A stretch of DNA of 64,000 nt from Simmondsia chinensis (GCA_018398585.1 JAGTTD010000015.1:6949001-7013000), one strand, 5' to 3'; numbered from the stretch's first letter, positions 41,767 through 54,525 are shown. The notes: generated by a model not told the origin, from the letters alone. Translations and numbers: made by a program.

Positions 41767-43110
41767 GTGGGGCCCGCAGGGGCTGACAGTCCCGTTGTGG
41801 GACTTTCCGCGATGCAGTTTCAACAATTGTTGACCCTCCTCAGTTCCGAGACTAGTTCTCCTTGTGTAATCTTGACAAGTCAAGCTTTGTTTAATAATGG
41901 TGCATGGATTATTGATAGGGGTGTTTCCAATCGCATGGTTTCGACGGATTTCATTTTGGATAACATTTTCGTTTATATAATGGTTAAGCCAGTTAGGCTA
42001 CCAAACGGCTCATGCTTACTAATTTCTCATATAGGGTTGGCCAAGATTTCCAACGATCTTGTCCTTAAGGAGGTGTTAAAAATTCTCGGTTTTCGTTTCA
42101 ATTTACTTTCCGTAAGCAAATTGACTAGAGATAGAAATTGTGCATTAATTTTTTACCCCAAATTTTGTGTTATACAGACCTACTATCGAGGAGGCTGATT
42201 GGAGTGGGTAGAGAGCGAGATGGGCTATACCTGCTGGACAGTTTGGTTGCTCCAAGAGCCACCCGATTGGAGAGTTCTACAAAAGAGGCTATTCAGTGGC
42301 AACTCAGGTTGGGACATGTCCCTTTTTTCTAAGTTATCTAGTTTTCCGCATTTGGATTTTGGAACAAGTTTGGATGTTGTTTGTGATTCGTGTTATCAGG
42401 CTAAGCAGACTTGGTTACCTTTTCCTGTTTCTGTTACAAAGACTAATTCATGTTTTGAATTAATTCACTGCGATAGTTGGGGTCCTTATCGTACTTTATC
42501 CTTGACTGGTGTTCGTTTCAGTCGTACTATCATTGATGACTATACTAGATGTACGTGGCTGTATCTGATCTGAGACAAATCTCTATCTCCCAAGATTCTC
42601 ATGGATTTCTATCAGTTAGTACAAACTCAGTATAGCTTGCAAGTGAAGCAAGTGAAAAGTGATAATGGTGCGGAATTTTTGTTTGGACCTTTGCTTGAAT
42701 TTTGTGCAGGAAAAGAGATACAAATTCAAAACTGGTGTAGGGACACGCCGCAATAAAATGGTGTTGTAGAGAGGAAACATCGTCATCTTTTGGAGGTCTC
42801 ACGTGCTTTACGATTTGAAGCAGGGCTTTCGATACAATTTTGGGGAGAATGTGTTCTAATAGTAGCATATTTAATTAATCGCATGCCTTCTCCTCATTTG
42901 CAGAATAGGAGTCCATGCGAGATGCTGCTTGGTAAAACTCTTTCATATACTCACTTACGTACTTTTGGATCTTTATGTTACATTCATAATAAAGATCGTG
43001 GTGGTGATAAGTTTGGGTCTCGTGCTAATCAGTGCTCATGGAAAGAAAAGATATCAAGTATATGACTTGGATAATAGAAAAATTGATGTTTCCCGTGATG
43101 TTATTTTGTG
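41767..43110 (+). pseudogene. copia-C protease and integrase, broken
   Basis: The protease region has AWIIDRGVSNRMV in place of the usual Asp-Ser-Gly, so its catalytic triad is lost. NLLSVSKLTRDRNCAL follows at about 42090, then the zinc finger (WQLRLGHVPF ... CDSCYQAK) split across frames at 42198-42420. The core has FELIHCDSWGPY, DDYTRCTWLY, KSDNGAEFLF and a stop just before NGVVERKH (42755). The C-terminal part runs to about 43110 in shifted frames. Confidence 0.8.
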
Positions 43111-43560
43111 AAAATGAATTTTCATTACTTCAAGAACATAAAGAGAACACTACGATACAAGATCAATTTGAGATGATTCGATTTGAGGATGAGACCGCTA
43201 GAAATTTGGTTAGGTGGCCTAACCACCGGTGTAAACTACAGCACCATCAGACAATGGTGCTGCGGATACCACAGAAGCTGCTGTCACAGTAGCAGAGGGG
43301 TGTCGGGTTGGGTGGACCAATCCATGCTCGTTCGATGCCTGCTAAGTATCAATGCTACATTGTTGATGTCCCATCTTCTATGGCCCATCCTCGTCTTAGT
43401 GCTTCATCGATTGACTCAGGTATGGTCTATCCAATTTCAAATTTTGTTTCAAATGCACGATTTGCTTAACTCTCATTCAACTCTGCTATGAGCCATCACT
43501 TCCAGTGATGAGCCATAGAATTTTTCTGAGGCAGTTCAATTTGGACATTGGAAAGAATCA

Positions 43561-45037
43561 ATGGAGAAGGAGATTTTAGCACTTGAACAAAACAAAACTA
43601 GATCTTTAGAAAAGTTGCCACTGGGAAAGCGGGCCATTGACTCGAAGTGGGTGTACAAGATTAAGTACAAGTCAGACGGTACCATAGAACGATACAAAGC
43701 TCATTTAGTCGCCAAGGGTTATAAAGAGGTCGAAGGTATAGATTACCATGACACTTTTGCTCCTGTGACAAAACTTGTTACTGTATGCTGTGTTCTTGCA
43801 GTTGCAACCGCTATTAGTTGGATGTAAACCATGCCTTCTTACATGGTGATCTTGATTAGGAAGTTTATATGAAACTTTCACAAGGTTTTGAAAAGAAACA
43901 CGAAGGTAAGGTCTGGCGTTTGAAAAAGTCATTATATGAGTTAAAGCAAGCTTCTAGAAATTGGAATCAGAAATTTGCTAATTTTCTAACAAACATGGGT
44001 TTCACACAATCTAAGTCAGACTATTCACTATTTACTTACATGCATAATTCAATTTTTACTGGAATTTTGGTACATGTTGATGATGTAATCATAACTGGGA
44101 ATAATGGTGTAACATATTGAGAAGGTTAAGTCTTCCCTCGATGGCAAGTTATGGGATTAAGAACCTAGGCCCTGTGAAGTACTTTCTCGGAGTTGAAGTT
44201 GCTCGATCAAAAGAAGGAATAGTTTTGAGTCAAAGGAAATATGCTCTTGATATTTTGAATGAAACAGGACTCCTAGGTGCTAAACCTATTTCCACACCCA
44301 TTATTCAGAATCATCATTTGATGGATCAAGTAGGAGATCCTATTGAAGACCCGGGAAGGTATTGTTGATTAGTTGGGCATTTACTTTATCTTACAATTAC
44401 TCGACCTGATATGTGTTATGCAGTTCGGATTCTTAGTTAGTTTATGCATGATCCTCGTGTGCCACATTTAGAAGCGGCTTATCGCTTGCTTCGTTATGTT
44501 AAAGGAGTCTCGGGACAGGGGATTTTTTTTCTACTAATTGTGATCCCAATATTCGAGCTTATTGTAATGCTAACTGGGCTGGTTACCCTACAACTCGGTG
44601 TTCTACTACAGGTTTCGTTAGTTTCATTGGTGGTGCCCCAATTTCTTGGTGTTCTAAGAAACAAACTGTTGTTTCTTGCTCATCTGCTGAAGCAGAGTAT
44701 CATGCTATGGCAACGACGACTAGTGAGCTAGTTTGACTGCAACATCTCTTAAGTGATCTTTAAGTCAAGATAGACAAGCCTGCAATCCTGCTTTATGATA
44801 ATCAAGCGGTGCTTCACATTGCTTCAAATCCCGTTTTCCACGAGAGGACTAAACACATAGAGGTGGATTGTCATTTTGTTTGAGAAAAATTATTGGCTCT
44901 GGTTATTACCACTTCATTCGTTCGGTCGGCAGGTCAAGTAGTGGATGTTTTTACCAAGGCTCTCGGTTCTCTTCCATTTTCATCATTTCTTCACAAGTTA
45001 GGCATTGTAAATTTATATGCTCTAACTTGAGAGGGAG
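43561..45037 (+). pseudogene. copia-C reverse transcriptase and RNase H, broken
   Basis: RT pieces: LGKRAIDSKWVYKIK (43620), IDYHDTFAPVTKLVT, a stop within LDV (about 43827), LYELKQASRNW (43940) and an intact-looking HVDDVIITGN at about 44070-44100. RNase H pieces: KYFLGVEVARSKEGIVL, GAKPISTPII and [20 protein letters not shown]. Stops at 44118, 44366 and 44438 and several shifts break it. The final block before the purine tract gives the LRGSVE end. Confidence 0.85.
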
Positions 45038-45758
45038 TGTTGAAAATAACTAGTTTCATATGTATTTTATTTAGGGGTTATTTATATTTTACTACCCTGA
45101 CCTTTTTGGTAGTTATAAAAAGGACCATGACGTTTTGAAATTATTAAAAAGGTCCCTAAGGTTTTATCGTTTTAATAAAAAGGACCCTCTCCGGCTATCT
45201 GACGTCATTTTGAAAGGCTTTTGGGCCATCTGGTTTATTTCGATTCGGTTTGGATTTGCATAATAATTAACGTGAAGGTTTTTGGGCCACTCAGAATCAT
45301 GGTTTTTTTTTTGTTTTTGTTTTGGAAGGCAAGTCATTTATCCTTATTTACCGGAGAGGGTCCTTTTTATTAATACGATAAAACCTCAGGGTCCTTTTTA
45401 ATAATTCCAAAACGTCAGGGTTCTTTTTATAATTACCAAAAATGTCGGGGTAGTAAAATGTAAATAACCTTTTTATTTATGTATTTCTTTTTGTATTTTA
45501 TTTGTGTATCCATGTAATAGTCCTTGTAGTAAAGACTATTAGTAGACAAGATCTACATTTTTAGCTTCAGATCCACATTTCTAGCCTAGTAGTAAAGGCT
45601 AGTTGTAGAGACATGATCCACATTTCTAGCTTCTGATCCACATTTCTAGCCTAGAATTTATTAGTTTATTTGTACTATAAATTAGTGTATTTTCATGAAT
45701 GCAAGTATCAAACTCATTCAAGCAATTCTCTTGTGTTTCTTGGTTTTTATATTTGACA
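45038..45758 (+). repeat. copia-C 3' LTR, split by a MITE
   Basis: Segments 45038-45073 and 45471-45758 together match the 5' LTR, with one extra internal repeat of an AGATCCACATTTCTAGCC-type segment. Confidence 0.85.
45074..45470. mobile_element. Mutator-like MITE with long inverted repeats
   Basis: 397 bp with terminal inverted repeats of about 120 bp (45074-45194 and 45351-45470, outer words GGTTATTTATATTTTACTAC and AGGTTATTTACATTTTACT). An exact 9-bp duplication TTTTATTTA (45065-45073 and 45471-45479) flanks it. Long inverted repeats plus 9-bp duplication point to the Mutator superfamily. No coding capacity. Confidence 0.85.
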
Positions 45759-45763
45759 CCTTT
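45759..45763 (+). repeat. Target-site duplication CCTTT, right (copia-C)
   Basis: Partner of 40388-40392; Tat sequence resumes. Confidence 0.8.
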
Positions 45764-46000
45764 TCCTAAGCATAAACCCTCTTCCCCCTCATTTTCAAAA
45801 ACACGAATCCACTCTCCCTTTGCCCTGAAATTTTCCCTAATTCCTTCAAATTTTCTTCTTCTTCGTCTCCCCTTTGGTCCACATTTTAATCTGATTGCAA
45901 GGTGAGTGATTGTTATCTTTGTTTTATTACTACAACATGGCTGTATTCTACTTTCTTTTGCCCTTTTCTTTTTATTTTCTACTTCTTCGCGAGGGCTTCC

Positions 46001-48908
46001 ATGGGGGAGGCCGATGAAGATGCGCAATTTATGGATGATTTTCTTGCGAGACTGGTTAACGGTCCTATTTTTTCACCTCTGGAGGCGGGGGTGCTTCTTG
46101 ACCAAATGGTTTGCCCTTCTACCTGCTGGCCTAGTTCTGAGGACGAGTCCTCGGCCTCCAAGATGAATGTCCCCTTTTTGCTGACAGGGAGCTCAGATGG
46201 GCAACCTAACAGTTGTCAGGGTAAGATTTTTCTAATCGGCTTTCTTTTTGGCTCTTTTCCCTTATTTTAGTGAAATGGCTCCGAAGCGCGCGCATCAGGA
46301 CATTGGACGAAAGGGTTGAACCTGAGAGGCTTCCTCTGAAGAGGGTATGGAGGTGGAGCTGTTGTCTCGGTTGGCTCCTTGACCCTTAAGATCCCCCTGA
46401 AGAGCTGGCTGTGCGTGCTCAGTTTCCTGAGGCGACTTTAACTCTTCCTTTAGGATTGTTCTTATCTTCGATGTCCACGGCAAAGGGGATAAAGAGGTTT
46501 CGGGAGAAGTACTATTTTCCTAATGATTATGAAATAATAGGGCCGGGGGAAAACAATAAATTTTTATACCCCCGCTATCCTCATTCTTTCTCGGTTACAG
46601 TTGATTCTTTAGAAGCAGGGTTTAGGTTCCGTTTACCGAGTATATTAGAATGGGTTTTTAGGCAATATTCTTTATGCCCTAGCCAAATTAGCCCTAACGA
46701 TTTTCGAAACATCTATGACTATTTGGTTACTTGCTTCATGGTGGGGCTCAGTCCTTCTACTCGCAGTTTTGATTACTTATTTAGAGCTAGGCAGCAGAAG
46801 GGTGTGGTCACATTTGAGGGTAAAGTAGGGATCAAATTTGTGGAGAGTAACCCCTCGAAGCTGAATTTTTGGCAAAATAAATTTGTTTGGGTGAGGCCCT
46901 CGCACCCATTCCACATTCCTACTTGTTGGACCGTGTTAAATAAGGGTAGTATCCCTTCTGAGGAGGAGTTATCTCCTTGATAAAGAGGTGGTCCGGTATT
47001 TTGAAAAAGATTTGGGCTCACAGTTTTTGGCCACCAAGGAGATACTGGCACAAGAGTGGGTGCTAATTAAGGCAAGTTTATGTACCAAGCCGGTCAGTGG
47101 TGAGTGATTTTCTCCTTAATTTTTTTGAACTTATATCGTTTACCTTTGTTTTAGGCTATTTTTATTATTTTGTTTTGAGGACACGAGGTTGACGTAGATA
47201 TTGTCAAGCTTATAGAAGCTTGTCGTCACGAGGTAGAGAAGGCAGAGAAGAGAGGGAAAAGGAGTGTGATTGAAGGCAAAAAGGCCTCTGGTAAAAGAAA
47301 GAAAGCTGCTGCAAAGAGTAGGGAAGAGCATCCTTCAAAGGCTCCACAAGGGCATCCTTCAAAGGCTCCACAGCCAAGGACGACAAAAAAGGCAAAAGGC
47401 AAAGCCCAGACCACTAGTGGTGCCCCCCCTCTAGAAATATTTTTGTCATACGAGGATGTGCCCGGAGTCCCTATAGTCCAGGCATCTCCTGCTATGGAAA
47501 GTTGTCTTTAGCGTCTATCTTACTGGAAGCAACTGCTGTTACCCCAACCGAGTGAGAATGTTCCTCAATCTGAACCTCGTCCGAGGAGGATGGTACTGGA
47601 TGAGCCTTCATCTGAGGAGACCCTAGAAACGGTACCGGAAATCTCAATTTGTGCAGGCGAGAGGAGGAGGAAGGAACCGTCTCCTTCTCATGCAGTATCA
47701 TCTGGTGAGCGGTCTGTACTGGAGAAGGCCCTACCGCGGGATGGAGAAACGGTGTCATTAGGGACTCCTTTTCAACATGAGGTGCCGGTACAAGAGAAGG
47801 TAGTTCCAACTCTTCCCCCAAAGACAGTTTCTTTGCCTTTAGAAACGCCACCATCAGCGTAGATGCCTTTAGGAACCGAAGTATTTCCCGAGGTTCCATT
47901 TGTAGCACCAATGTAAGAACCCTCTTTTGAAGAAGGGGAAAATGTGGATTCAGAAATCAGTAGAGATCCTGACATACTTCCTCCTGCCTATTGTATTGAC
48001 CTTTCAGCTACTCTTGATCCCCTTCGTGCTCCTCTTCTCGAGTTTGCTTCTCCTTCTCCGCGAAGTAGGTCTTTCGCAGTTGGTGGGGCTTCTTCCCATG
48101 AATTCCTTCATTTTGAAAGCTCTTCTTCTCTTTCCCTTCATGAAGGTGTGAACTTTATCCAACGAGCTAGCTTGCCAGCACTTTCGTTAGAAGGTCTCCC
48201 GCTCGTTATTGGGGACATGGTTGATACCTATGCTCTGAAGGTAGCATTTTTGTTTGTCCCATTGTTGTACGGCTGTCCTAAACTCATACACTTGTTTTAT
48301 GATTGCAGATTAGCTCTTAGTCCATCGCCATGGCTTTGGGATGGGCTCATGAGAGGGACACGATGATTAAGGAGCTCTCATAATTGAAGGAGGAGAACAA
48401 AAGAATAGCTGAGGTTGTACAAGATATAAGGGCCGAGAAGGAAACGGTAGCTATAAAGGCTGAAAAGTTGCACGAAGAGAAAGGGCTAATGGCCAGGCAA
48501 ATGGAGCTATTGAAGGAGGAGAAGGAGAAAGCAGTAGCAGAGGCTCAAAACCTTATGAAAGAGAAAGATGAAGTCTCCAAGAAGAATCAAAAGTTAAAGG
48601 AGGATTTGTTGACTAGCTGTACTCAGCTGGTTAGATTCCAAGGTGAAGCTCAGCGTTTTCAAGCGGAGGCATCTTGATTCGTGGAGGCTACTGTAGAAGC
48701 CTTTTCACGGTTTAAAGCTAGTCGTGAGTTTCATGGTCTAATGAGCTCCTTTTACTTGCAAGGTTTCACCTCAAGTCTCTCTGGGTTTGCTTGCCGTTTA
48801 ATCCATAACTGGCCTGGTCTTAGTCACGAGTTTCTTCAACAAGTGGCAGATCAGTTCCATCAGAACATTGCACATTCTCGGAGAGCAACTAGAGGCGGCC
48901 AATCCTAA
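46001..48908 (+). pseudogene. Antisense ORF of the Tat element (Transposase_28-like, coiled coil)
   Basis: ATG at 46001 (MGEADEDAQFMDDFLARL). A likely intron 46221-46270 has GTAAGA and TTTTAG ends. The 46411-46980 frame holds the core: SLEAGFRFRLPSILEWVFR and YSLCPSQISPNDFRNI, which match the putative gypsy-type transposon domain (Pfam Transposase_28). A Lys/Pro-rich stretch with two HPSKAPQ repeats follows (47330-47390). After another intron-like gap (about 48239-48307) comes a heptad-rich coiled coil (48384-48677, Glu/Lys-rich) and a C-terminus at 48908. Stops at about 46318, 46381 and 47508 break it. It runs opposite to gag-pol. Its function is unknown; such ORFs are described for Tat-lineage elements. 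Confidence 0.7.
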
Positions 48909-49394
48909 TCACCTGCTACTTTTGGCTTTTGTTACCTCATCCCTCCTTTTTTGGTTTATTAGAATAAACAATGTATGGACCCCTTTTTCTTTTTTTTTCT
49001 TTTTTTTCCATTGTTACTATTTTTTGAAATGTAAAGCTTTATGTTTTTTGGGATCTCTTTAGGTTTTTTTTTTTATGTTGTCATTTATGGTAATGATATA
49101 TGCGTTATACTTTAATAGGTATATGCGTTTTGTAATGTTTTTTAGTTTATCTTAGTTTATAAATCATAATTTGGAGAGGTATACCATTTTTCCTCATACC
49201 GTGCTATGTGAATTTTAATATTACTTGGATTTATAACAGAACATATGCTATTATACAATGTAACCTATTATACAGGCTATCGCCTTGTATGTAAGCTGTA
49301 AGCTAATACAACCGAGTCTATTTTACATAAGATTCAACGTACTTGGGTATCTTGCAAGGGTTAAAAGGATTTGTTCAACTCTTGAGATATTTAT

Positions 49395-50531
49395 GTCACC
49401 CGTAGTACTTCTTGAGGTTTTTTATGTTCCATGCTCGAGGTATCTTGGTACCGTTCATGCATTCCAGCTTATAGCTCCCACTTTCGAGTTTCCCAGTTAC
49501 GCAGTAAGGTCCTTCCCTATTGGCTGACACCTTACCTGCCCCTATTCTTGTTGTTGAGTGGTGCTTGCACGAAGAAGGACATGGTCTCCTGTTTCTACAC
49601 TCCTTGGATTTATATGCTTGTTGTAGTATTGGGATTTCCGCTACTTTTGAGCCATTATGCGGAGCAGAGCATCTTCCCTGACCTCATCCACAAGATCAAG
49701 GGAATGTCTTCGCAGCTCTTTGTTTTTGGATCCATGGTAATTTTGTACCCGGTAACTGGGTTCTTCTACTTCTACTGGGATCACCACTTCAGTGTCATAA
49801 ACTAGCATAAATGGGGTTTCCCCTATGGCTCCTCGGTAAAAGGTGCAATGAGCTCACAAAACGCTAGGTAGTTAATCTACCCATCTACCCTTGGCATCAT
49901 CTAACCTTCGTCGTAATCCACTAAGCATTTTTTTTATTTTCTGCTTCCGCTTACCCATTACTCTGAGGGTATGCCACAAATGCAAAGTGAAGGGAAATCT
50001 TCATATGTTGGCAGTATTTGCAGAACTTAGGTGAACTGAATTGTGTTCCATTGTCATTTATAATGACTCGGGGAATCCCAAAAAGGGTGATAATGTTTTT
50101 CCACAAGAATTGGTGGGTAGCGTTGTTGGTGATTCTTGCTATCGCCTCCACTTCAACCCATTTGCTAAAGTAGTATACCGCCACTATCAAGAACTTTCTT
50201 TATCCACTAGCTAGTGGAAATGGCCCTAGAATGTCCATCCCCAATTGATCAAAGGGTAATTGATCGGGTGTAGCGGTACTGCTGGAGTATGGATGAGCGG
50301 TGCAAACCTTTGACATTTGTCACACTTTTGAACTAGTGTGTTCGCGTCCCTTTTTATGGCAGGCCAGAAATATCCTGCTCTTAGTACCATTCCCACCAAC
50401 GTCCGACTTCCGATATGTACCCCACAAATTCTTTCATGGATTTCCCTTAGAACGTAATTTCCTTTTTCTGCGATCAAGCATTTCAACAAAGGATGTGTGA
50501 ATGACCGCTTGTAGAGTTGTTGTTCTATCAC
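49395..50531 (-). pseudogene. Tat integrase, broken
   Basis: The zinc finger is HERICGVHIGSRTL with CDKCQRFAP. The core reads VAVYYFSKWVEVEAIARI and NDNGTQFSSPKFC up to YPQSNG, where a stop interrupts. The C-terminal part can be followed to a KNLKKYYG end near 49395. Frames are split at about 50225 and 49950. It acts in the nucleus to insert element DNA. Confidence 0.8.
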
Positions 50532-50573
50532 TACAAAACGTGCTGCCTACCTGCGCAATTTTCGTGCCTCGTT

Positions 50574-51173
50574 TTAATCTGTAGGCACCTCATTATGAAG
50601 AATGAAATTCAATATTGGACCCATCCAACTATCATTGTGTTGTACTTGCATTATGTTTGTGGGTGCGGCCTTATTTGGATACTTGACACTAGCTTCTTGT
50701 ACCTCGATGTGCCCCTTTTTCTCCTCTACTGCATGTTTGATGCTTGTGAACCGGCTTAGTTCATCAGTGCATTTGTTGTTTTCGTGGGAGATCCCTTGTA
50801 TGCTGAAGCGTTTTAATTCAGAAATCAGTTTTCGAACCAATTCAAGATATTGCGCCAAATGAGGCTCCTTTACTCCGTACTTCCCAGTTACCTGGTTTAC
50901 TCTTAACTCAAAATCACTCAAATTTTCAACACACTCGGCTCCCGCGGCCCGAGCGAAATCAATTCCAAAGAGTAGCGCCTCATACTCGGTTTCATTGTTA
51001 GTTGCTTCAAAGTTTAATCTTACCGCGTATTCTGCACATTCTCTTTCTGAAATTACCAGCACTATTCTTGCACTGTGACCTCTTTGATTCACTAAACCAT
51101 CTACGAACACTTTCCACATGGACTTTTCCTTAAAGGGTGCTGACAACTCCGGTATATTGGAGTTAATAGTCAC
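50574..51173 (-). pseudogene. Tat second (archaeal-type) RNase H
   Basis: MWKVFVDGLVNQRGHSARIVL opens the fold (one Asp-Gly start residue kept). LNFEATNNETEYEALLFGI carries the conserved Glu-Tyr-Glu-Ala, and LSDFELRVNQVTGKY the next acidic position. This matches the RVT_3 RNase H added between RT-RNase H and integrase in Tat elements. The single frame of 199 codons is one of the better preserved parts. It may take over removal of the RNA template. Confidence 0.8.
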
Positions 51174-51235
51174 ATTCTACCAGGAAGTCGGCATCGGAGT
51201 TAATAGTCACATTCTACCAGGAAGTTGGCCAAGGC

Positions 51236-52519
51236 TTATGCTTTGATAACTTTCCGGGGCGAGTAACGTACGTCGTACTCCAAAAGTTCCACTGCCCATC
51301 CTAGCATTCTTCCTGAATGGTCTAGCCTTGCAAGTAGCTTTTTGAAAGGAAGGTTAGTAAGCACGATTATGACATGGGCCTGAAAATAAGGTCTCAGCTT
51401 ACGTGCAACTACCACTAAGGCCAATGCAATTTTTTCAATAGCAGGATACCTCCTTTCTATATCTTTGAGGGTTTGATTTGCAAAGTATACTAGGAGTTGT
51501 TGCCTTTCATGGTCAGCCACCAGAACCGCACTTGTGGTATTTTCGGAGGTAGCTAGGTAAACACTTAACTCCTCTTTTGGCTCAGGCGAGGTGATGACAG
51601 GGAGGTATGCCAAATGTTGCTTCGATTGGCTAAAAGCGTGCTCACATTCTATGTTTCAGTAGAAAGGTTGTTTCTTTAGTAATATCTTAAAAAACGACAA
51701 AGCATTCTCAGCAGAACGGCTAATAAACTGGTTAAGAGAAGCGAGGTGGCCATCCAACTTCTGGACATCCTGAGGGGAGCGAGGGGACCCCATTTCTAGT
51801 ATGGCAAGCACCTTTTTGGTGTTGGCCTCTATTCCCCGAGCACTCACTATAAATCCTAAGAATTTTCTTTCTGGTACCTTGAACGAGCATTTTTCTGGAT
51901 TTGACTTCATGTGATACCTCTTGAGTGCTTCTAAAGCTTCTCTTAAATTAGCAATATGTCCCAATTTCTGACTGAACTTGATTATCATGTCATCTACATA
52001 TACCTCCAGGGTGTGGCCAATTTGAGGGGCAAAGATTTTGTTAACCACCCGTTGATATGTGGCCCTGGCATTTTTAAGTCCGAATGGCATGACTTTGTAA
52101 CTGTATGTGCCTTCAACTGTTATGAAGGACATCTTTTCTTCATCATGCGGGTGCATCTGAATTCGGTGATAGCCCGAGAAGACATCCATGAAACTGAATA
52201 GCTCACATCCTGCAGTTAAGTCTACCAGCCTATCTATCTTAAGCAAAGGATATGAGTCCTTTGGACATGCTTCATTGAGGTCTGTAAAATCCACACACAT
52301 CCTGTAACTCCGATTTGGCCTTTTTACTAACACTATGTTAGCCAGCCATTCTGGATAAAACACTTCCCTGATGAACCTTGCTTGTGTCAATTTTCGTACC
52401 ACGACCTTTGTGGCTTCATTGCGCTCTGTACAAAAGCTGTGCCTTCGCAGCTTAACTGGTTTCTGGTCAATCCGTATGTTAAGTTGATGGATAATCACTT
52501 CTGGCGGTATTCCTGCCAT
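51236..52519 (-). pseudogene. Tat reverse transcriptase and RNase H
   Basis: RT reads without a break from 52519 to 51656: KRPNRSYRMCVDFTDLNEACP, FSFMDVFSGYHRIQMHP, YKVMPFGLKNARATYQR and the intact catalytic YVDDMIIK. After one stop the RNase H domain runs 51613-51236 (LSVYLATSENTTSAVLV, RYPAIEKIALALVVVARKL, LLEYDVRYSPR). In active elements this is one polyprotein. It copies the genomic RNA in the particle. Confidence 0.85.
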
Positions 52520-53094
52520 TTCTTCTGTGGTGAATGCAAAACATCTCGGTACTGTTTTAGAAGTTCCCCAATTTCTTCTCTTAGATGTTGAGGCAGTGAT
52601 GTATCCAAATGGGTATATTGTCTTGGCTCCAGTTCGTATTTTTCCAGGAGTGGAGGGGTTGAGTTAAGATTTGGAAATGGTTTGAGCTCGGCGGATTCAG
52701 TAGCCATTATCACCAAGTCTGGGAAGGTATGGTAGTATTCAAAGATCAAGCCCTGACTATAGTGTATTGTCATGATGTTGCCAGTATCAAACTTGAATTT
52801 CATAGCCAGATGATATGTGGAGACCACGGCTTTTAAACGATTCAAGGAGGGTCTTCCCAGAATCAAGTTGTATGCAGAAGGAGCGTCTATGACCAAAATT
52901 TCAATCTTCATTGTTCGTTTTTCCCCATTGCCATGAAAAGTCATAGTTAAGGTTATCCTACCTTGCGGTATTATGGGATTTCCTGTGAACACAACAACAA
53001 GGCATGGTGCAGGAAGGAGTGCGGTATTTGATATTCCCATTCTAGTATAGCAGTCTAAGAAAAGTACATTTACAGAACTCCCTTGGTAAATCAA
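52495..53094 (-). pseudogene. Tat protease region
   Basis: The QGSSVNVLFLDCYTRMGI start fits the retropepsin active-site loop, with the Asp separated by a frameshift at the 3' end of gag (about 53090). ILVIDAPSAYNLILGRPSLNRLKA is the second protease landmark. A linker (EKYELEPRQYTHLDTSLP) leads to RT, whose frame overlaps at 52495-52519. Confidence 0.75.
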
Positions 53095-54525
53095 TATTCA
53101 GCGCATGGTAATGACAAGAAAATCTTCTTGAAGTACGTCCTACCCCTGAGCATTTTCTTCGGTAAAACTTATGCATCTTGATTTCTTGTACACGGAATCC
53201 AACATCTCTTTTGTCTATTTTTTGTTTGTGCTGGGAGGATGGATGTTTTCCCACAATAGTGGCAACAATCTTTGGTGAATTGTTAGAGTTTTTAGTACAA
53301 TCATCATTACTTCGGCTCTTTCCTGTTTTTATTCTCTTCAGATCTGCATATTCCACCCATTGCCCCATGTGTTTAGCCTCATTCATACGGTATTCTAAAA
53401 AGCAGCATTCTGCTGTATTATGGGTAAAAATTTGGTGGTGTGCGTACCAGTTGGTCTTGTCATTCCGATGGGGAGCGCTACAGGGGTCTTTGAATAGTTC
53501 TGCTGTCTTTACCTCCAAGAGTGGCCGTATGGTCTGTTGCTGGATTGGCGGTTTAAAAACGGGCCCAGACTTTCTTGTGGGACGATAGTTTCGTCGTGGT
53601 GGCCTAAAATCTTGTTTTTGTCTAGAAAATGTTCCTGTTTGAGCGCCTTCGGGCTTCGATGTTACTTGCATTACAACTTCAGCAAAGATGTATTTATTTG
53701 CTTTATGCCAAAGCTCGTCAATTGTTAAAGGGCGGCCCTTTGGTAAGTCCAAATTTGAAATTAGAGTTCTGTAATCCGTTGATGAAGGCGGTAATGGCCA
53801 TTTCATCAGATAGGCTTGCAACATCAATCATGGCACGCGTAAAACATTGTACATAGCTCCTTAGGGGTTCGAATTCATGTTGCTGGAGCTTAAGGAGATG
53901 TGCAGCTGTCTTTCTTCTCCTTTTATTGCTGACGAAATGATGCATGAATCGCTCTGAAAGTTCAAAGAAACTATCAATAGATGAGTTTAGAAGGGACGCA
54001 AACCAATTTTGTGCAACTCCCTTCAAGGTAGTCGGGAAGCATTGTCACCATATATCTTCTCCCACATCCTGTAAGTACATTCGCGCCACAAATTTGGCTA
54101 GATGATCTTTTGGATCTTGAGTTCCATTGAATAGATCAATGTTTGGAATCTTCACCTTTCCTACTGGAGCCAAAAGGATCCGTGGTGTGAACTGTGAATG
54201 AGTCCCCGGTACAGGAGCCGTTGTGACTGACCTAGGGATCATTTTGTTGTTCTTCTTTATGTGGTTTTGATAAGTACTGGCTGTGGACTCGGTGACCCCA
54301 TTTGGGCTTTGAGCTCGGTGTGTTGGGACATCCTTTGGGTGGCTGTAAACCGATTGGGATCTGGGATTTGTTCCTTGTTATTGCTAGGTATTTGTGTGAG
54401 GAGTTGGCTCATCTGATGTTGAAGCCGATTGAATTGTTCTTGAGTTACATAACCTAGATTATGAGGTCCTCCATTGGGACTAACAAAATGGCTGGTGTTT
54501 GACATGAGAAAAGTTTTTAATCCTT
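53042..54525 (-). pseudogene. Tat gag, broken
   Basis: The N-terminal part (about 54509-54260) is Gln-rich (YVTQEQFNRLQHQMSQLLTQ). The Retrotrans_gag core is at 54180-53740 (KIPNIDLFNGTQDPKDHLAKF, LKGVAQNWFASLL, FEPLRSYVQCFTRAM). A downstream segment (53827-53100) has KGRPLTIDELWHKANKYI. A CCxxxE type finger is not clearly seen; the THNTAEC block remains. Stops at about 54257 and 54045 and a shift near 53720 break the frame. Confidence 0.8.

Larger units (their letters stand above)
40393..45758 (+). mobile_element. copia-C, full length, nested in the Tat element
   Basis: 5' LTR 40393-40666, primer site, gag, protease, integrase, RT, RNase H, purine tract (TTGAGAGGGAG, 45027-45037) and 3' LTR 45038-45758. 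The duplication is CCTTT. Gene order (integrase before RT) is that of Ty1/copia. It belongs to the same broad group as copia-A, since both end pol in LRGSVE. Stops and shifts make it inactive. Confidence 0.9.

Noticed and set aside
47226..47414. Minus-strand hydrophobic ORFs opposite the Tat antisense gene
   Set aside because: They are shadows of the Lys/Pro-rich coding strand and have no independent support.
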